Assembly (NCBI GenBank): GCA_914767885.1
Contig: CAJZBQ010000019.1
Location: forward strand, 62,001 to 126,000
Origin: Blepharisma stoltei
Taxonomy: Eukaryota > Ciliophora > Heterotrichea > Heterotrichida > Blepharismidae
Direction of reading: 5' to 3'
Length of the DNA: 64,000 nt
Shown: piece by piece, positions 43,401 to 54,327 of the stretch
Position numbering within the stretch: position 1 is the stretch's first letter
Layout: the number at the start of each line of letters is the position of its first letter
Notes under the pieces: model-generated
The model's database searches: none
What the model was told of the DNA's origin: nothing
What the model saw: only the letters and a program-made list of their open reading frames with translations
Made by a program: the position numbers and the translations under genes

Positions 43401-46400
43401 GTGCAGTTTGAGGTGGAAACGCTGCAGGTTTCGCATTTATTGGAGCATTCTTGGCAGATCCCATTAATTTCTGTATAGCCATCATAACAGTCCTCAACAC
43501 AGGAATTATTTAGAAGTAAATACCCAGAATTGCAGGACGTGCATTGGGAAATTTCGTCACTACAAGTTTTACAGGGACTCTGGCAGTCAATACAGTCAGT
43601 CCCAGAAGGAATAGTCACATTTTCTGGGCAGGTAGAATAGCAAGTGTTTTTATATAAATAATGGCTGGATTGACAAGTGGAGCAAGTTGTAGTGGTTGTT
43701 TTGCAGGTTAAGCAGTTTGTGTCACAGTCATAACAGATGTTATTTATAATAATTTGTCCTACCGCATTGCAGGATTCCACACATTGGGTTTTATATAGAA
43801 TATTTGATCCTTTACAAGTCAAACAGCTCTTAGAATCTGTCGCACAAGTATCACAATTATCATCACACAGCTGGCAAATAAAATTTGAGTCAGAATACAG
43901 TCCATTCCCACATACACGTAAGCATTCATTATTATAAAAATAAGGATATTGCCCATTTTTATTGCACGAAGTGCAATAATCAGAAGATCCTGAGCAATTT
44001 TCGCAGGTATTATTACAAGCTGAACAAGTTTTGGAATTCCCTATATCAAGATATCCTGTATTACAAGCTGAATGGCAAGCCCCGCTCCAAAAATAAGGCT
44101 CAGAAGACGTAGAAATGCAGCTTGTGCACGTATTTGGGAGGTTATCACATGTTTCACAAGGAGAATAGCACGTAAAAGTGACCGTTTGTAAGCTGTTTTG
44201 GTCTATAGAGTAGCCATCTGAGGTTTTTGTGGTGACTATAAAATTAGAAGAAGTAGTGGCGATATTGTAATTTTTGAGCCCAGAAATGGTAAAAGAAATA
44301 GTTGTGGGTGGATAATCAGTAGAAGCTGATAAGGAACGAATAGTATTTGAGCTGGTAATAGTGCAGGATGTATTTATTTCAACGATTAGGCATGAAGAAG
44401 TAATGGTGATTTGGGAAGGGACAGCTACTTCTATATAGCCTCCTGCTGGGAGTGTATGTAAAGTTGTTAAGGTAAACTTGTAAGAGGTTGTGGCAGAAAT
44501 CCCTGAATCTGAAAGAGAAATTTGGAGGTTGGGGAATGATGCAGGCTGAGTGGCTTGGACTGTGATTTTGCTACTGAGTTTGTCAATACTATAGCCATTT
44601 ATTAATGTTTCTATAGTAAAAGAAGAAGATGGCTTGGTAGATGAAGGGTTTATTATGCTATGCAAAATAAAGCTAAAAGCTGAAGTAGTGTCTGATGAAA
44701 GTCCTATAACTACTTTTAATTGGCTATTTACTATAGAACAAGCTACCGATGTAGTTATGCTGCCAGAGATATCACAGTTTGGGCTACTAGGCAGAGAAAT
44801 TTCGCTTGGAAAGGTTATCAGAAGATACCCGTTATTATACATAGTATTATAAGGTGCTATAGTAAAAGTATAATCATTTTCTGTAGCAATAATATTACTA
44901 GTTATAGATATGGCTGCACTTATTCCCCCATTAAATTGAACGAAAAAAAGTTACAATTTAATGGGAGGTTATTTATTTTTAAAAAAAAATTTATTTTCTT
45001 TATAAAATTAAAAGTAATTAAGATTAGTAGGCTCAAGGTCAAGCCGCTTTAACCTCATAACGCTTTATAGGGTTTTACCATTAATAGTCCTATAAGGGCA
45101 GATGATTCCCGGTGGAATCATCGAGTCGGTACAACTAACTTGAACCAACTAACTTGCTGGTTGGACTAACTTGATGATTCCACGGGAATCATCTGCCCTT
45201 ATAGGGCTATTAAGGGTAAAACCCTGTACCGCCTGCTTGTCAGTCTAAGCACAGTCTCACACTGTGTTGCTTCTCACCGATGAGAGCTTACACTTGCTAC
45301 CTATGAGTTAGGGGAGCTGGGCAACCATAGCGTACGTACGTTGATGGGGATTGGTCCCAGAAAATATAAGAAAAAAAGAGTACTCAAAAAATCAAAACTT
45401 TACTGATATTTTGTTCCGAGAGTTAATAAATCATGAGGTGTTGTCATAGTCACTGTAATTCCACTTTCTAGCTTATCCAAAATCATGCTATTATATTTTG
45501 TGTATACTTGAAAAGTGTCAGAAGACTGTGTCGTTATATACTTTTTTTCTATAAATAGTCAACAACTACCTAATCCTACTTCTAAATTGTCTTAATCTTA
45601 TTTTAAATGTAAATGGTTTAGGATTTCTTATTAACCCTATATCAAAAGATAGCAACCCAGGCGAAAAATTGCTAGGGAAGCCTTGATTTACTTGTATAGA
45701 CGACTCAGAATTAACACATATAGTATTTGAGTCATACCCCACAAAATTTTGGCAAGCTGAAGTAAGATCGCTCGCAATGATTTGTGACGGGAAATTAATT
45801 AAAATTGTCCCCCCTGATGGGATTGTATTTTTTGTTTGGATTGCAAAAGTATAGGTCGTAATATCTCCTGTGACGTAAGATTTAGGGGTTATTGTAACAC
45901 TTGTCAAATAATCTGAGGTTGCTGATATACTTATACTGCTATCACTGTCTATTTTATATAAAAAAGTAGCATCTGTATATGTTTCTATAAGAAAATTATC
46001 AGAAGAAGTTGGCAGCATTGGGTTTATGATATTTTCTGCTTGGAATTTTATAAGACCTGAGGTATAGCCATTAGGAAAACCATTAGTCACCCATAAATAT
46101 TGATTATCGGTGACTGAGCACTGGGCATTTTGTGCTAAAACACTATTTACGTCTACAGATTTGCAGTTTTTTGCGTCATAATTTGTAAAAGAAATTTGGC
46201 TTGGAGCTGTAATTTTTATTGTACCTCCAGCAGGTATAGGATCTCCACCATAGAATTCAAAAATATATGAAGTGTCTGCATTAATTGTGCTAACTTCATT
46301 AGTTATTTTTACATTAGATAGCCCCCCAGCCACTGCAGTAACACTATAACTAGTAGCAGAATTATCTGATAAACAAATACTTCCTGAGCTAGTATAGATT

Positions 46401-47587
46401 TTCATAATAATATATCCAGATGGTTTTGTAGATGATGGATTTTGCACATTTATTACGCTAAAAGTAATCGTTGATTTTTCTGCTAAATAGCTTGAAAAAC
46501 CTGAAGAAATCGATATTAAGTTTTCCGAAATTGTATATGTCAATGTATGTTGCAGCCCAAAAAATGGATTTATGCTAGTTGTTATTGAAGAATTTACAAT
46601 AAAATCAGACGGAAATGTAACATCCATATTTGCCCCAGAAGGGATAGGAGTTGGGCAAGCTAAACTAAACTGATAAGAAGTCTGAGCATTAATAGATTGA
46701 GAGCCCATTATTAAAGAAGTCCCATATATAGTGTTAGGGGTGCTCACTGATACAGATAAGCTAGCAGAGGTCTCTATATATCCACCATTGTAGCCTGTTT
46801 GTATTAAAAATCCAGACACAGCCGCTGTGCTTGGAGGATTTCTAATAGAAGAAATAGTAAAACTGATACTGCCACTAGTAGATTGAGTTAAAGATGCTTG
46901 AATTACGCCTGTTGTACATGTACAAGTAATAGAGCTCTGTATATCTAAATTATTATTACTGGAAACCCCTGCGCAGACTTCATTTCCATCACAATAATAC
47001 AGTGACGAAGTACTCCCCATATTTAAATTTCAGGTTGGAAAATTTATATAAATAAGCCCTCCTGAAGGAATTGTATAAGTAGTTTGCATGCTAATTGTCC
47101 ATGTAGAATAGTCCCCTACTATTTGAGTTCCTGGGAGTAATTGAGCGCTAATTAAAGATGCGGCGTTGAATGATAAAGAAATTGAGCCTTGGTCTAAGAC
47201 ACTGCCAGAGCTAGAAAGGGTATTTATAGTAAAACTCCCTGATGTAGTTGTCATTGGGTTACTGATATTACTTATATCAATATTCACATTCGTAGAAGTT
47301 GGCGGAAAACAATTGGAGATAGTCAATACATAATTACTAAAACTGCAAGAATAAGTACATGATGACTGTAAACTTTGAACAGAACATGTGACTGAGCCTT
47401 GAGGGAGGTTTGTATAAATTGAAGGAAAAGTTATGCTGAATTTGCTTGAGGAACTTAAAGATGAGGAATATTTAAAGCTAAAATGGTAATTTGTAGAGGC
47501 TTGAACTTGGTAATTGTCTACTGTGAGTTTTAGTTGTGTTAAATCAGCAGCAAAGACAAATGGGATAATAAAAATTAAAAAGACCAT
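40440..47587 (-). CDS. very large cysteine-rich multi-pass membrane protein
   Basis: Starts with a signal peptide (MVFLIFIIPFVFAADL). Then come repeated beta-sandwich units with the pattern 'TYTF.I.T...IPSGG.I.INFP' (at least six), a long run of furin/EGF-like CxxC repeats (CETC, CTSC, CPSG), a Notch/LNR-like motif (CAAGCTEELLKNSVCDAACN...CNYDDEVC), several membrane helices (for example VILIVPLIFHFALNIVYLIV) and an acidic cytoplasmic tail. This resembles the large ciliate surface proteins with cysteine-rich repeats. TA-bounded IESs at 45535-45600, 40783-40966 and 40698-40765 rejoin the frame. A complex insertion at about 44900-45410 is not resolved; the reading resumes at ITSNIIATENDYTFTIAP. 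The end SANC at 40440 follows an acidic tail. Confidence 0.65.
40698..40765. other. TA-bounded IES
   Basis: 66 bp plus TA. Ends TATTATAAACAG and, inverted, TATAATATGGTA. Excision joins NSTNAI to EEADSTKRDS in frame. Confidence 0.6.
40783..40966. other. long-TIR TA-bounded IES (pair member with 52927-53129)
   Basis: Ends TATAGTGTGCCTTGGC and, inverted, TATAATGCACCTTGAC; the similarity runs about 60 bp into each arm (TGAGCTGCCTAAAG). The core ATCCTTTTGCAAAGATT is shared with 52927-53129. Excision joins LHCY to NSTNAI in frame. Confidence 0.7.
45066..45228. repeat. palindromic family member P3
   Basis: Left TATAGGGTTTTACCATTAAT, inverted right TACAGGGTTTTACCCTTAAT, continuing AGCCCTATAAGGGCAGATGA. 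Clearly related to P1, P2 and P4. Confidence 0.8.
45229..45360 (+). mobile_element. retroposon fragment R7, related to R3
   Basis: CAGTCTAAGCACAGTCTC...TGTTGCTTCTCACCGATGAG matches the minus strand of 59910-60271 at roughly three quarters of positions over 60 bp. Confidence 0.55.
45535..45600. other. TA-bounded IES
   Basis: 64 bp plus TA, no inverted ends. Excision joins KPFTFKI to TTQSSDTFQVY in frame. Confidence 0.65.
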
Positions 47588-47620
47588 TTGAATTTATATA
47601 TTTCGACATATTTCATATAG

Positions 47621-48160
47621 ATGGGGAGTGGGAGCTGAAGAAGACATGAAGAATTTGACAGAAAAACACTTAAAATTGAAGGATTTGTCTACGTATGAAG
47701 CTCTAAAAGTAACGAATTTTCGAGAAAATGGGTAAACTTGAATGATGAGATAATAACGTTTTCAAAGGAAAAAGGATCGTATGTTCCTTTATATGGGAGT
47801 ATTAGTAAGCATTTTAAATTGGTATTTGAGGACCTTTTGACGTTGGAAATGATAATTGAGTGCTTTAATAACAAAGGAAAATTAAAAAATTGGAAATTTA
47901 AATTCAATAATCAAGCTGAATTTTTGCAGTGAAGCGAAATTTGTCAAAAAATCACAAGGCCAAAATGAGATGACAGAATATTAAGCAAAACCTGTAAATG
48001 CTGCGAGAAGAAATTCACTACATTTTTAAGGCAGCATCACTGTAGGAAATGCGGAGCAGCAGTTTGTAAGTGGCATTCCACGACACGAATTAGCTTGCCA
48101 GAACTAGGCTATTTTAAAAAAGTTAGAATTTGCCAAAACTGTGCTGATTTTATTAAATAA
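47621..48160 (+). CDS. PH-FYVE domain protein
   Basis: 180 codons from MGSGSWRRHEEF, with four TGA as Trp. Residues about 17-110 form a PH domain (FVYVWSSKSNEFSRKWVNL...FSKEKGSYVPLYGSI). Residues about 125-178 form a FYVE zinc finger with CKCC, RQHHCRKCG, C..H and CQNC, the RxHHCRxCG signature that binds PI3P on endosomes. The start was fixed by the frame of the PH strand; other frames are closed. It starts 33 bp from the divergent large membrane-protein gene and ends 7 bp before the convergent kinase gene. Confidence 0.85.
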
Positions 48161-48167
48161 AATAGAT

Positions 48168-49310
48168 TTACAAATTTTCTTTAAATACATTGTCTCTAAT
48201 GTATTCTCCAAATTGCTTATTATGGACTTCTTCTTCTGTATCTGATAATAAAAAATTTGTGTCGAAACCTATTTTTGTGTCGGATTGCCGCTTTGAGTAA
48301 GAATTAAGCCAAGAATCATGCAAAGCTTGACTTGCAGAAATTCTGCACCCTGGGTCTACTTGCATAAGATTTTTAATCAGTCCTTTTGAGCCTTTGCTTA
48401 AATTTTTCGGTATTGTGAATACTCCCATAACAATTTTTCTATAAACTTCTTTTTGGTTTTTTCCTCTAAAAGGTTCTTCTCCAGTAAGCATCACGTATAA
48501 GCAAACTCCCATTGCTCAAATATCAGCAGCCAAAGGGTCATAAGTTTTTTTTAATACAATTTCTGGAGCCATATAATAAGGTGTCCCACAATTCACGCTG
48601 AATTTTTTTCTCCTTAATGTGTGGGTCGCAAATCCAAAATCGATCATTTTTACTTGTTTGTGAGAATCTATCAGAATGTTTCCAAGTTTTATATCCCTAT
48701 GTGCAATTTTCAGCATGTGGCAATAGGATATTGCTGACAAAATTTGTTTAAAAATATCTGCTACATCATACTCTTCTAATTTTCGCCGGTGTTTTACATA
48801 ATCTTCAAGTGAGCAGCCATTAAAATATTCCAAAATTAAATGTGCGCCTAATGGTGTTTCTCTGATTTCATAAAGTTTAATAATTTTGGGATGATCCAAA
48901 AATTTCAGTATTTTTATCTCAGTTTTTAAATTTTTTTTGCTTTGTGTTGAGCTTATCTTGGTTTTATCGTAACTTTTTATAGCAAATTGTTCTGATGATG
49001 TTTTATTTATAGCCAATCTAACGATAGCATAAGAGCCTTTCCCAAGAATTCTGGTAATAATAAAATCTTCTAAGCCGCTTAGCTTGAAGCACTCTGATGG
49101 ACGATTTGATATAGGGTTTGTTTCGATTTTTGTCTTGGTTGGCTGCATTGAGAGGTTTCGCTTGCCGGATATTAATGGGAACGAAGGGGTTTGAGTAATT
49201 TTGGAAAGCTGTGGGAGCAGCAAAACTTTATTCACTGGAGAAGGACTGAATTGAGGAGTTACAGTTCTAGGCTGCCTTATTTGAGAGCTGTATCTTTCAT
49301 AAGCAATCAT
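48168..49310 (-). CDS. Ser/Thr protein kinase, CAMK/SNF1-like
   Basis: Complete kinase domain: ILGKGSYAIVRLA loop, AIKSYDK lysine, HRDIKLGN catalytic loop, DFGFA, GTPYYMAPE and the helix F motif ADIWAMGVCLY. In that motif the invariant Trp is encoded by TGA at 48516. 'K' after HRDIK and the MAPE motif place it among CAMK-type kinases. The 80-residue N-terminus is Pro/Ser-rich; the C-terminus is short and acidic. No regulatory domain is seen. It is uninterrupted. Confidence 0.85.
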
Positions 49311-49609
49311 TAATGCTTTTTTTGAATCTATTTTCAGATTAAACTAAAAACATAGTAAAATTCAATTATTGTCAAAAAAATCGTGGAAATTTAAAAAGCT
49401 TAATCTTTAAATAATATAATAAATATGCTTACTTCTCATCATAAATTGGGACAAATATAAACATTTGATACTTTTTTTAATAAATAAATTTATTATTTTA
49501 CCTATTTTTACAATTAAAAATTTATTTTTAAAAAAAAATATTGGGAAAATTTTTTGCTTTATCCTAAAGAAAGGTTACAAGACTAGGCTTGAGGCCACTT
49601 TTAAGATTT

Positions 49610-50101
49610 ATGTCTGGTGGGTCTCACCATGCAGAACCAGCAGCCCATCACGACCACCATGCTGCTGAGCATCATGACGAGCACGGTCACCACGTCCACC
49701 ATTCTAATGTAAAAATCCCAGAAGGCTCATGGCATCGAGACACTGATGACGAAGACCAATACTATTACTACAATAAATACGGACCTTTCCACTCTTACAA
49801 TCTACTTAATCAGTTCAGAACTCTAGATAAGCATAATACTGCTGAAGAAGACCCTTATAGAAACACCATACAAGGTTACGTAAACATGGCTGACACTTCC
49901 ATTGATAGAGTAAACAGCCAAAGAGGAATTCTCGAGTTTATTGGACTTTTATCGTTTTTAATGCTAGCAATTGGGATGACCCAAGTTAGAAGCTTATATG
50001 ATGGAGAAAATTTAGGACCTCAAATCGGAGGAGCTTTGGTTACAGCTCAAGAAATTGAAGATTTCATTGGAGAATTGAAGAAAAGGAAAAATAATAACTA
50101 A
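49610..50101 (+). CDS. His-rich protein with one membrane helix
   Basis: Open frame from 49589; the second Met (MSGGSHHAEPA at 49610) is preferred because the residues before it look like leader sequence. A His-rich N-terminus (HHAEPAAHHDHH...) is followed by a Tyr-rich segment (DEDQYYYYNKYGPFHSYN), then one helix (FIGLLSFLMLAIGM) near residue 125. Such layout occurs in ciliate respiratory-chain accessory subunits, but no specific family is recognised. Confidence 0.55.
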   Translation: MSGGSHHAEPAAHHDHHAAEHHDEHGHHVHHSNVKIPEGSWHRDTDDEDQYYYYNKYGPFHSYNLLNQFRTLDKHNTAEEDPYRNTIQGYVNMADTSIDRVNSQRGILEFIGLLSFLMLAIGMTQVRSLYDGENLGPQIGGALVTAQEIEDFIGELKKRKNNN

Positions 50102-50147
50102 AATTATTCTTCAGAAATTAAAGCGTCCATAAGCCACCTGCCATGGA

Positions 50148-51320
50148 TTATTGTGATAGTTTTCCAAACCCAGATTTGGTGTCGTTTCTGAAGAAGCCGA
50201 TATAGACTTCTTTGGTTTTGAAGGAAATTTCTTTGCCGAATCCATGCTTTTTGTCGTCTTGAAAATCTCCTTCGTAGCATCCTTTCTTATGATAAACTAA
50301 TTTTCCTTTGCCATTTTTTAGATCATATTGCCAGTGGCCTTCATAATAATCTCCACAAGAATACTTATAAATCCCATGCCCATGCTTTAAACCATCGACA
50401 AAATCTCCTTCATAAGTATCACCATTTGTATATACTTCTTGTCCTTTACCATTCAGTTTTCCATTATCAAAAGTTCCTGAGCTAGAGCCTCCAAGAGAAT
50501 AGTGTAGCGTTCCTTCCCCATTTGGGTAATTATCAACTCAGCTTCCTTCATATATGTTGCCATTTGCATAAACTTGTATGCCTTGGCCATTTTTACAGTT
50601 ATTTTTAAAAGATCCTAAATAAGCATTGCCCCTAGAATCTCTATTTCTCCCTTTTATTAAACAATTATTTTCAAATTCACCTTCATAATAAGTATCAGTT
50701 TCAATATGATAATAAGCACCTTTGCCGTTAAATTTATGGTTTCCTCACTGCCCTATATACCAATCTCCATTAGAAAAATTATAACACGTATATCCTTCAA
50801 ATGGAAATTCATTGGGCAAATAAAGTTTTTCAATCTTATAGCCAATATCTTCAAAATAATCAAAATTTTGTATCAAATTATTTATTTCTGAAAAATTATT
50901 CGAAAAATCTAAATATAGAGTTTCAAATTCTTGCAAAAAATTTAATGATGTCCTGCTTATAGAAGCAAGAATACAATCAAGTGGCCTTCTTGCTTCTTCT
51001 AGAGAGATTTTTTTTGTAGAATTGACTTTTTCAATTAAATATTTCAGCTGATCTATAAGTTTAGAAAATAGATTTTCCGCATGTTTTTTATTCATTTCAA
51101 TTTTTTCTGCTTCTTTATTGTAATAATCACTGCATTTTGATTTTATAGAATACAAAGTTTCTATAGCTTTGAGAGCAGGGTTTGCAAATTTCTGATGGTC
51201 TGCTTCATTAAGAGTTATTTCAAAGGAAGTTCAATTTATTTGTGTGTCGATAAAGTTGGATAACTCAATTTTGGCTTCTTCTAAATTTAGATGAGAGATT
51301 TTTGCTGCATCTAGGTTCAT
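50148..51320 (-). CDS. MORN-repeat protein with N-terminal coiled coil
   Basis: N-terminal 180 residues helical and charged (MNLDAAKISHLNLEEAKIEL). Then about eight MORN repeats: FNGKGAYYHIETDTYYEGEF, NGQGIQVYANGNIYEGSW, GDTYEGDFVDGLKHGHGIY, CGDYYEGHWQYDLKNGKGK and others. MORN proteins sit on membranes or the cortex cytoskeleton. Several TGA are Trp (IGQWGN, EGSWVD). Stop at 50148; it converges on the His-rich gene with 46 bp between. Confidence 0.75.
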
Positions 51321-51479
51321 TTCTTAAAAATTAAAATACTATAATTTTAATAAACAATTAGGCTTCATGGCATAGTCGAGTCTTTTAGTATTTAATTATT
51401 AAATATTTATTTGTTTATACTCAATAATTGACTTAATGGTTTCTTAGTAAATTAAGCTTATTTAAAGCATATAAATAAT

Positions 51480-52112
51480 ATGTACCTATTTTTAAGAATA
51501 GGAGATTTTATTCGGCTCTATTCTTTTTATATCTTGATTTATCAAATGAAGAAAAACCAGAGTTGTGTAGGCGTCTCATTGAAAACTCAGTACCTTTATT
51601 TAATGTCTTTTTTGCTACGATATACAAGTTTATTTTTATTGCAAGATTTGAGAATTTTTCATTCAATCATGAAAATTTTATTTCTTTTCCTCACAATTTA
51701 TATAATCTACTTGATAAAATACTCAGAGAAAATAAGCAAAAGTTATGATAAATCAGATGATATCGGGAATATTTATATTTACTTGGTTTCAAGCATATTT
51801 ATTTCATATTGTTTTTACACAGAAGACGTGTTATGATTAGCTTCTTTTATTTTAGAGTCAATATCATTTACCCCGCAATTAATCATGATTATAAGACTTA
51901 AAGAAGTTGAAGTGACGTCAAACTATGCATTTTATTTAGGATTTTACCGCTTAAGTTACCTTATCCATTGGATTCTTAAATGCTTTTCAGATTTTTATTT
52001 TTTATCTCTTCCTTATTTAGCATTAATTCAGATCATCATTTATCTAATTTTTGCTTATAATTGCTACAAAACCAAGCACCATAAAAGCTACTATGTAACT
52101 TTGCCGTATTAA
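51480..52112 (+). CDS. ERD2: ER lumen protein-retaining receptor (KDEL receptor)
   Basis: Seven-helix receptor that returns KDEL-type proteins from Golgi to ER. Diagnostic segments: LRIGDFIRLYSFYILIYQM, SCVGVSLKTQYLYLMSFLLRY, ESISFTPQLIMIIRL and TSNYAFYLGFYRLSYLIHWI. 211 codons, the usual size, with one TGA (VLWLAS) as Trp. No insertion. The start Met directly precedes the conserved LRxGDF. Confidence 0.9.
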
Positions 52113-52311
52113 ATAGCCAGATTTTAAATCCACAAAAATCAGTTTCATAAATAAATAAATCTAACTATATAAAAGTTTACGTCAGAAAAAAAATTAATTT
52201 AAATTAAAGTAGGACCTTTAAATAAAGTCTTTACATAATTCTTTTTTAATTTCTCAATAATCCCCTCCATTTCATACAAAGCAATCTAAATCAGTATTTA
52301 TAATCATTATC

Positions 52312-52797
52312 ATGGCTGAAGTCAAACTTAAGCTCCAATCTCAAGAAGGCCAAACCTTCGAAGTCGAAGAAAGTGTTGCCTGCAAGTCTCAGCTCATCAA
52401 AAACATGGTCGAGGATTCTGGCACTGACGAAGAAATCCCACTTCCAAACGTAAAAGCTGCAATCCTTGAAAAAGTGATCGAATATGCCAGACACTATAAG
52501 GATTCTGTTCCCCCAGAAATCGAAAAACCTCTCAAATCTGCTGTCATGCAAGAAGTGGTGCCAGCTTGGGACGCTGCCTTTGTTGAGCTTGAGCATGAGA
52601 TTCTTTTTGAACTTATTTTAGCCGCAAATTATTTGGACATAAAATCTTTGTTAGACTTGTGCTGTGCTAAAATTGCTTCCATGCTGAAAGGAAAAACACC
52701 AGAAGAAATAAGAAGAACGTTTAATATTGAAAACGACTTCACCCCTGAAGAGGAAGCACAAGTGAGAGAAGAAAATAAATGGGCTGAGATGGAATAA
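52312..52797 (+). CDS. SKP1: SKP1, SCF ubiquitin-ligase adaptor (second locus)
   Basis: Full-length 161 residues: KLQSQEGQTFEVEESVACKS, LPNVKAAILEKVIEYARHYKD, VPAWDAAFVELE, ANYLDIKSLLDLCCAKIASM and NDFTPEEEAQVREENKWAE. The closest of the four to typical SKP1. Uninterrupted. Confidence 0.9.
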   Translation: MAEVKLKLQSQEGQTFEVEESVACKSQLIKNMVEDSGTDEEIPLPNVKAAILEKVIEYARHYKDSVPPEIEKPLKSAVMQEVVPAWDAAFVELEHEILFELILAANYLDIKSLLDLCCAKIASMLKGKTPEEIRRTFNIENDFTPEEEAQVREENKWAEME

Positions 52798-52926
52798 GTC
52801 GAATAAAAATAATATCAGGAGACACTGTTTCCAATATTACTTAAATATTTTAAAAAATTAATAGGAATATAAGCTTGTATTTTGTATGATCTTTTGATAT
52901 ACTAAAATTTCTGTTTAATAACTTTT

Positions 52927-53129
52927 TAGCTATTGCTTGCCTTGAAGTAGGCTTCTTCGTGGCAACTGAGCTTTGGCAAGTCACCTAAAGGTGAAAAGTC
53001 AACTCAAGTTGACAAAAACGCATCCTTTTGCAAAGATTTGTCAACTTGGAGTTGGCTTGCCACCTTTAGGTAGCTCGCAAGATTTTCAAGTTGCCACAAA
53101 GAAGCCTATTCAATGCAAGCAATAGCTTA
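52927..53129. mobile_element. long-TIR element between SKP1 paralogues
   Basis: TIRs of about 44 bp: TAGCTATTGCTTGCCTTGAA and, inverted, TAAGCTATTGCTTGCATTGA, continuing GGCTTCTT-GTGGCAACT. Bounded by TA. The core ATCCTTTTGCAAAGATT and nearby ACTTGGAGTT are shared with the IES at 40783-40966. Confidence 0.75.
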
Positions 53130-53174
53130 AAAGTCGCTATAAGCCATCAGGGGATTTAGCTAAAAAATCATTAA

Positions 53175-53672
53175 ATGGCTGATACCAAACTTAAGTTGAA
53201 GAGCAGAGAGGACCAAATTTTTGAAGTGGAAGTAGGAATAGCTCTCCAATCTCAACTCATCAAAAGCGTCGTTGAAGACTCTGGGACTGAAGAAGAAATC
53301 CCTCTCCCTAACGTAAGAGGACCAATCTTAGAAAAAGTCATTGAATATCTTCGTCACTATAAAGATTCTCAACCCCTGGATATTGAAAGGCCACTAAAAG
53401 CTGACGCTTTCGAGGAGTCAGTACCGGCTTGGGATTCTGAATTTATAAAACTCCGACCTGATGTTGTTTTAGAGCTTCTCTCAGCCTCCAACTATTTAGA
53501 TATTAAGCCATTAATCGATCTATGTGCAGCAAAAATAGCTTCTATGCTTGATGGAAAGAGCCCAGAAGAAATCAGAAATTATTTTGGCCTTGAAAACGAT
53601 TTAACACCAGAGGAACAAGAAAAATTCCAACAAGAAGTTAAGTGCTTGGAGATTGAAGACCCAGTCGTTTAG
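53175..53672 (+). CDS. SKP1 paralogue, divergent C-terminus
   Basis: 165 residues: KLKSREDQIFEVEVGIALQS, LPNVRGPILEKVIEYLRHYKD, VPAWDSEFIKL, SNYLDIKPLIDLCAAKIASM, NDLTPEEQEKFQQEVKCLEI. The final helix has KCLEIEDPVV instead of ENxWAE, which in SKP1 helps bind F-box proteins. Confidence 0.85.
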   Translation: MADTKLKLKSREDQIFEVEVGIALQSQLIKSVVEDSGTEEEIPLPNVRGPILEKVIEYLRHYKDSQPLDIERPLKADAFEESVPAWDSEFIKLRPDVVLELLSASNYLDIKPLIDLCAAKIASMLDGKSPEEIRNYFGLENDLTPEEQEKFQQEVKCLEIEDPVV

Positions 53673-54327
53673 ATTAAATAATAAAATTTATAAAAATTGT
53701 AGAACTTGATAGGCAATAACACCTTGAAAATATATGTATAAATTCTGAAGGTAAGTTAAAGCATGATAAAATTGGTTTATTGTATTTATTGTAAGCAGAA
53801 ATTAAAAGAACTTTGCTAATAACTGTTTTGGCTCAAAGATTTAATGGAGAAATTTTGGAATTAGCAGTTAAGGAAGATGATAAAAATTGTGTCAAAAATT
53901 AATTATCTGATTTATTCTCGCTTATCCTTGATCGAAAACACTATTGAAAATTACTAAAAAATAGGGAAAAAAAGTATGAAAATTTCAGAAAAATAGAAAA
54001 TTTTTTTTTTCTAAAATTTTTTATGCCCATCCTTGACAGATCAGCTCGGTTAAGGATAGAAGGAGTTTGAAATAAGATATTGGCACATTTGTGATAAAAA
54101 ATAACCATGTCTCTATAAGATAGGCTTTCAAGGTAATTTTATAAGATTTAAAAATCTAAAATTCTTTAGCTTTTAAAAATACGTGCTTTTAGCTTTTACT
54201 GCTGTTTTAATAATTATTTTAATAAAATACTCTATATGTCATTTTCAATATTGTTTTATTATGTTTTCAATTTTACTTCAAATTACTTTTTAGTGCATTT
54301 TTGCAATTCTTATTACTTTAATCAGTT
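53673..54327. other. AT-rich spacer
   Basis: No gene or repeat recognised; a GC-richer stretch (about 54025-54070) is too short to interpret. Confidence 0.3.

Larger units (their letters stand above)
44900..45410. other. composite insertion in the cysteine-rich gene
   Basis: Contains, in order: a 40-bp palindrome (CCCCATTAAATTG...CAATTTAATGGG, about 44928-44966), an AT-rich stretch, palindromic element P3 (45066-45228) and a GC-rich retroposon fragment (45229-45360). The gene is closed throughout. Exact outer borders could not be set by frame. Confidence 0.55.

Noticed and set aside
43737-44112. Plus-strand ORFs opposite the cysteine-rich repeats
   Set aside because: Shadows of the CxxC repeats; no independent support.
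45230-45360. tRNA or 5S-like RNA gene
   Set aside because: No cloverleaf or box B (GGTTCGANNCC) was found; the segment matches another retroposon.
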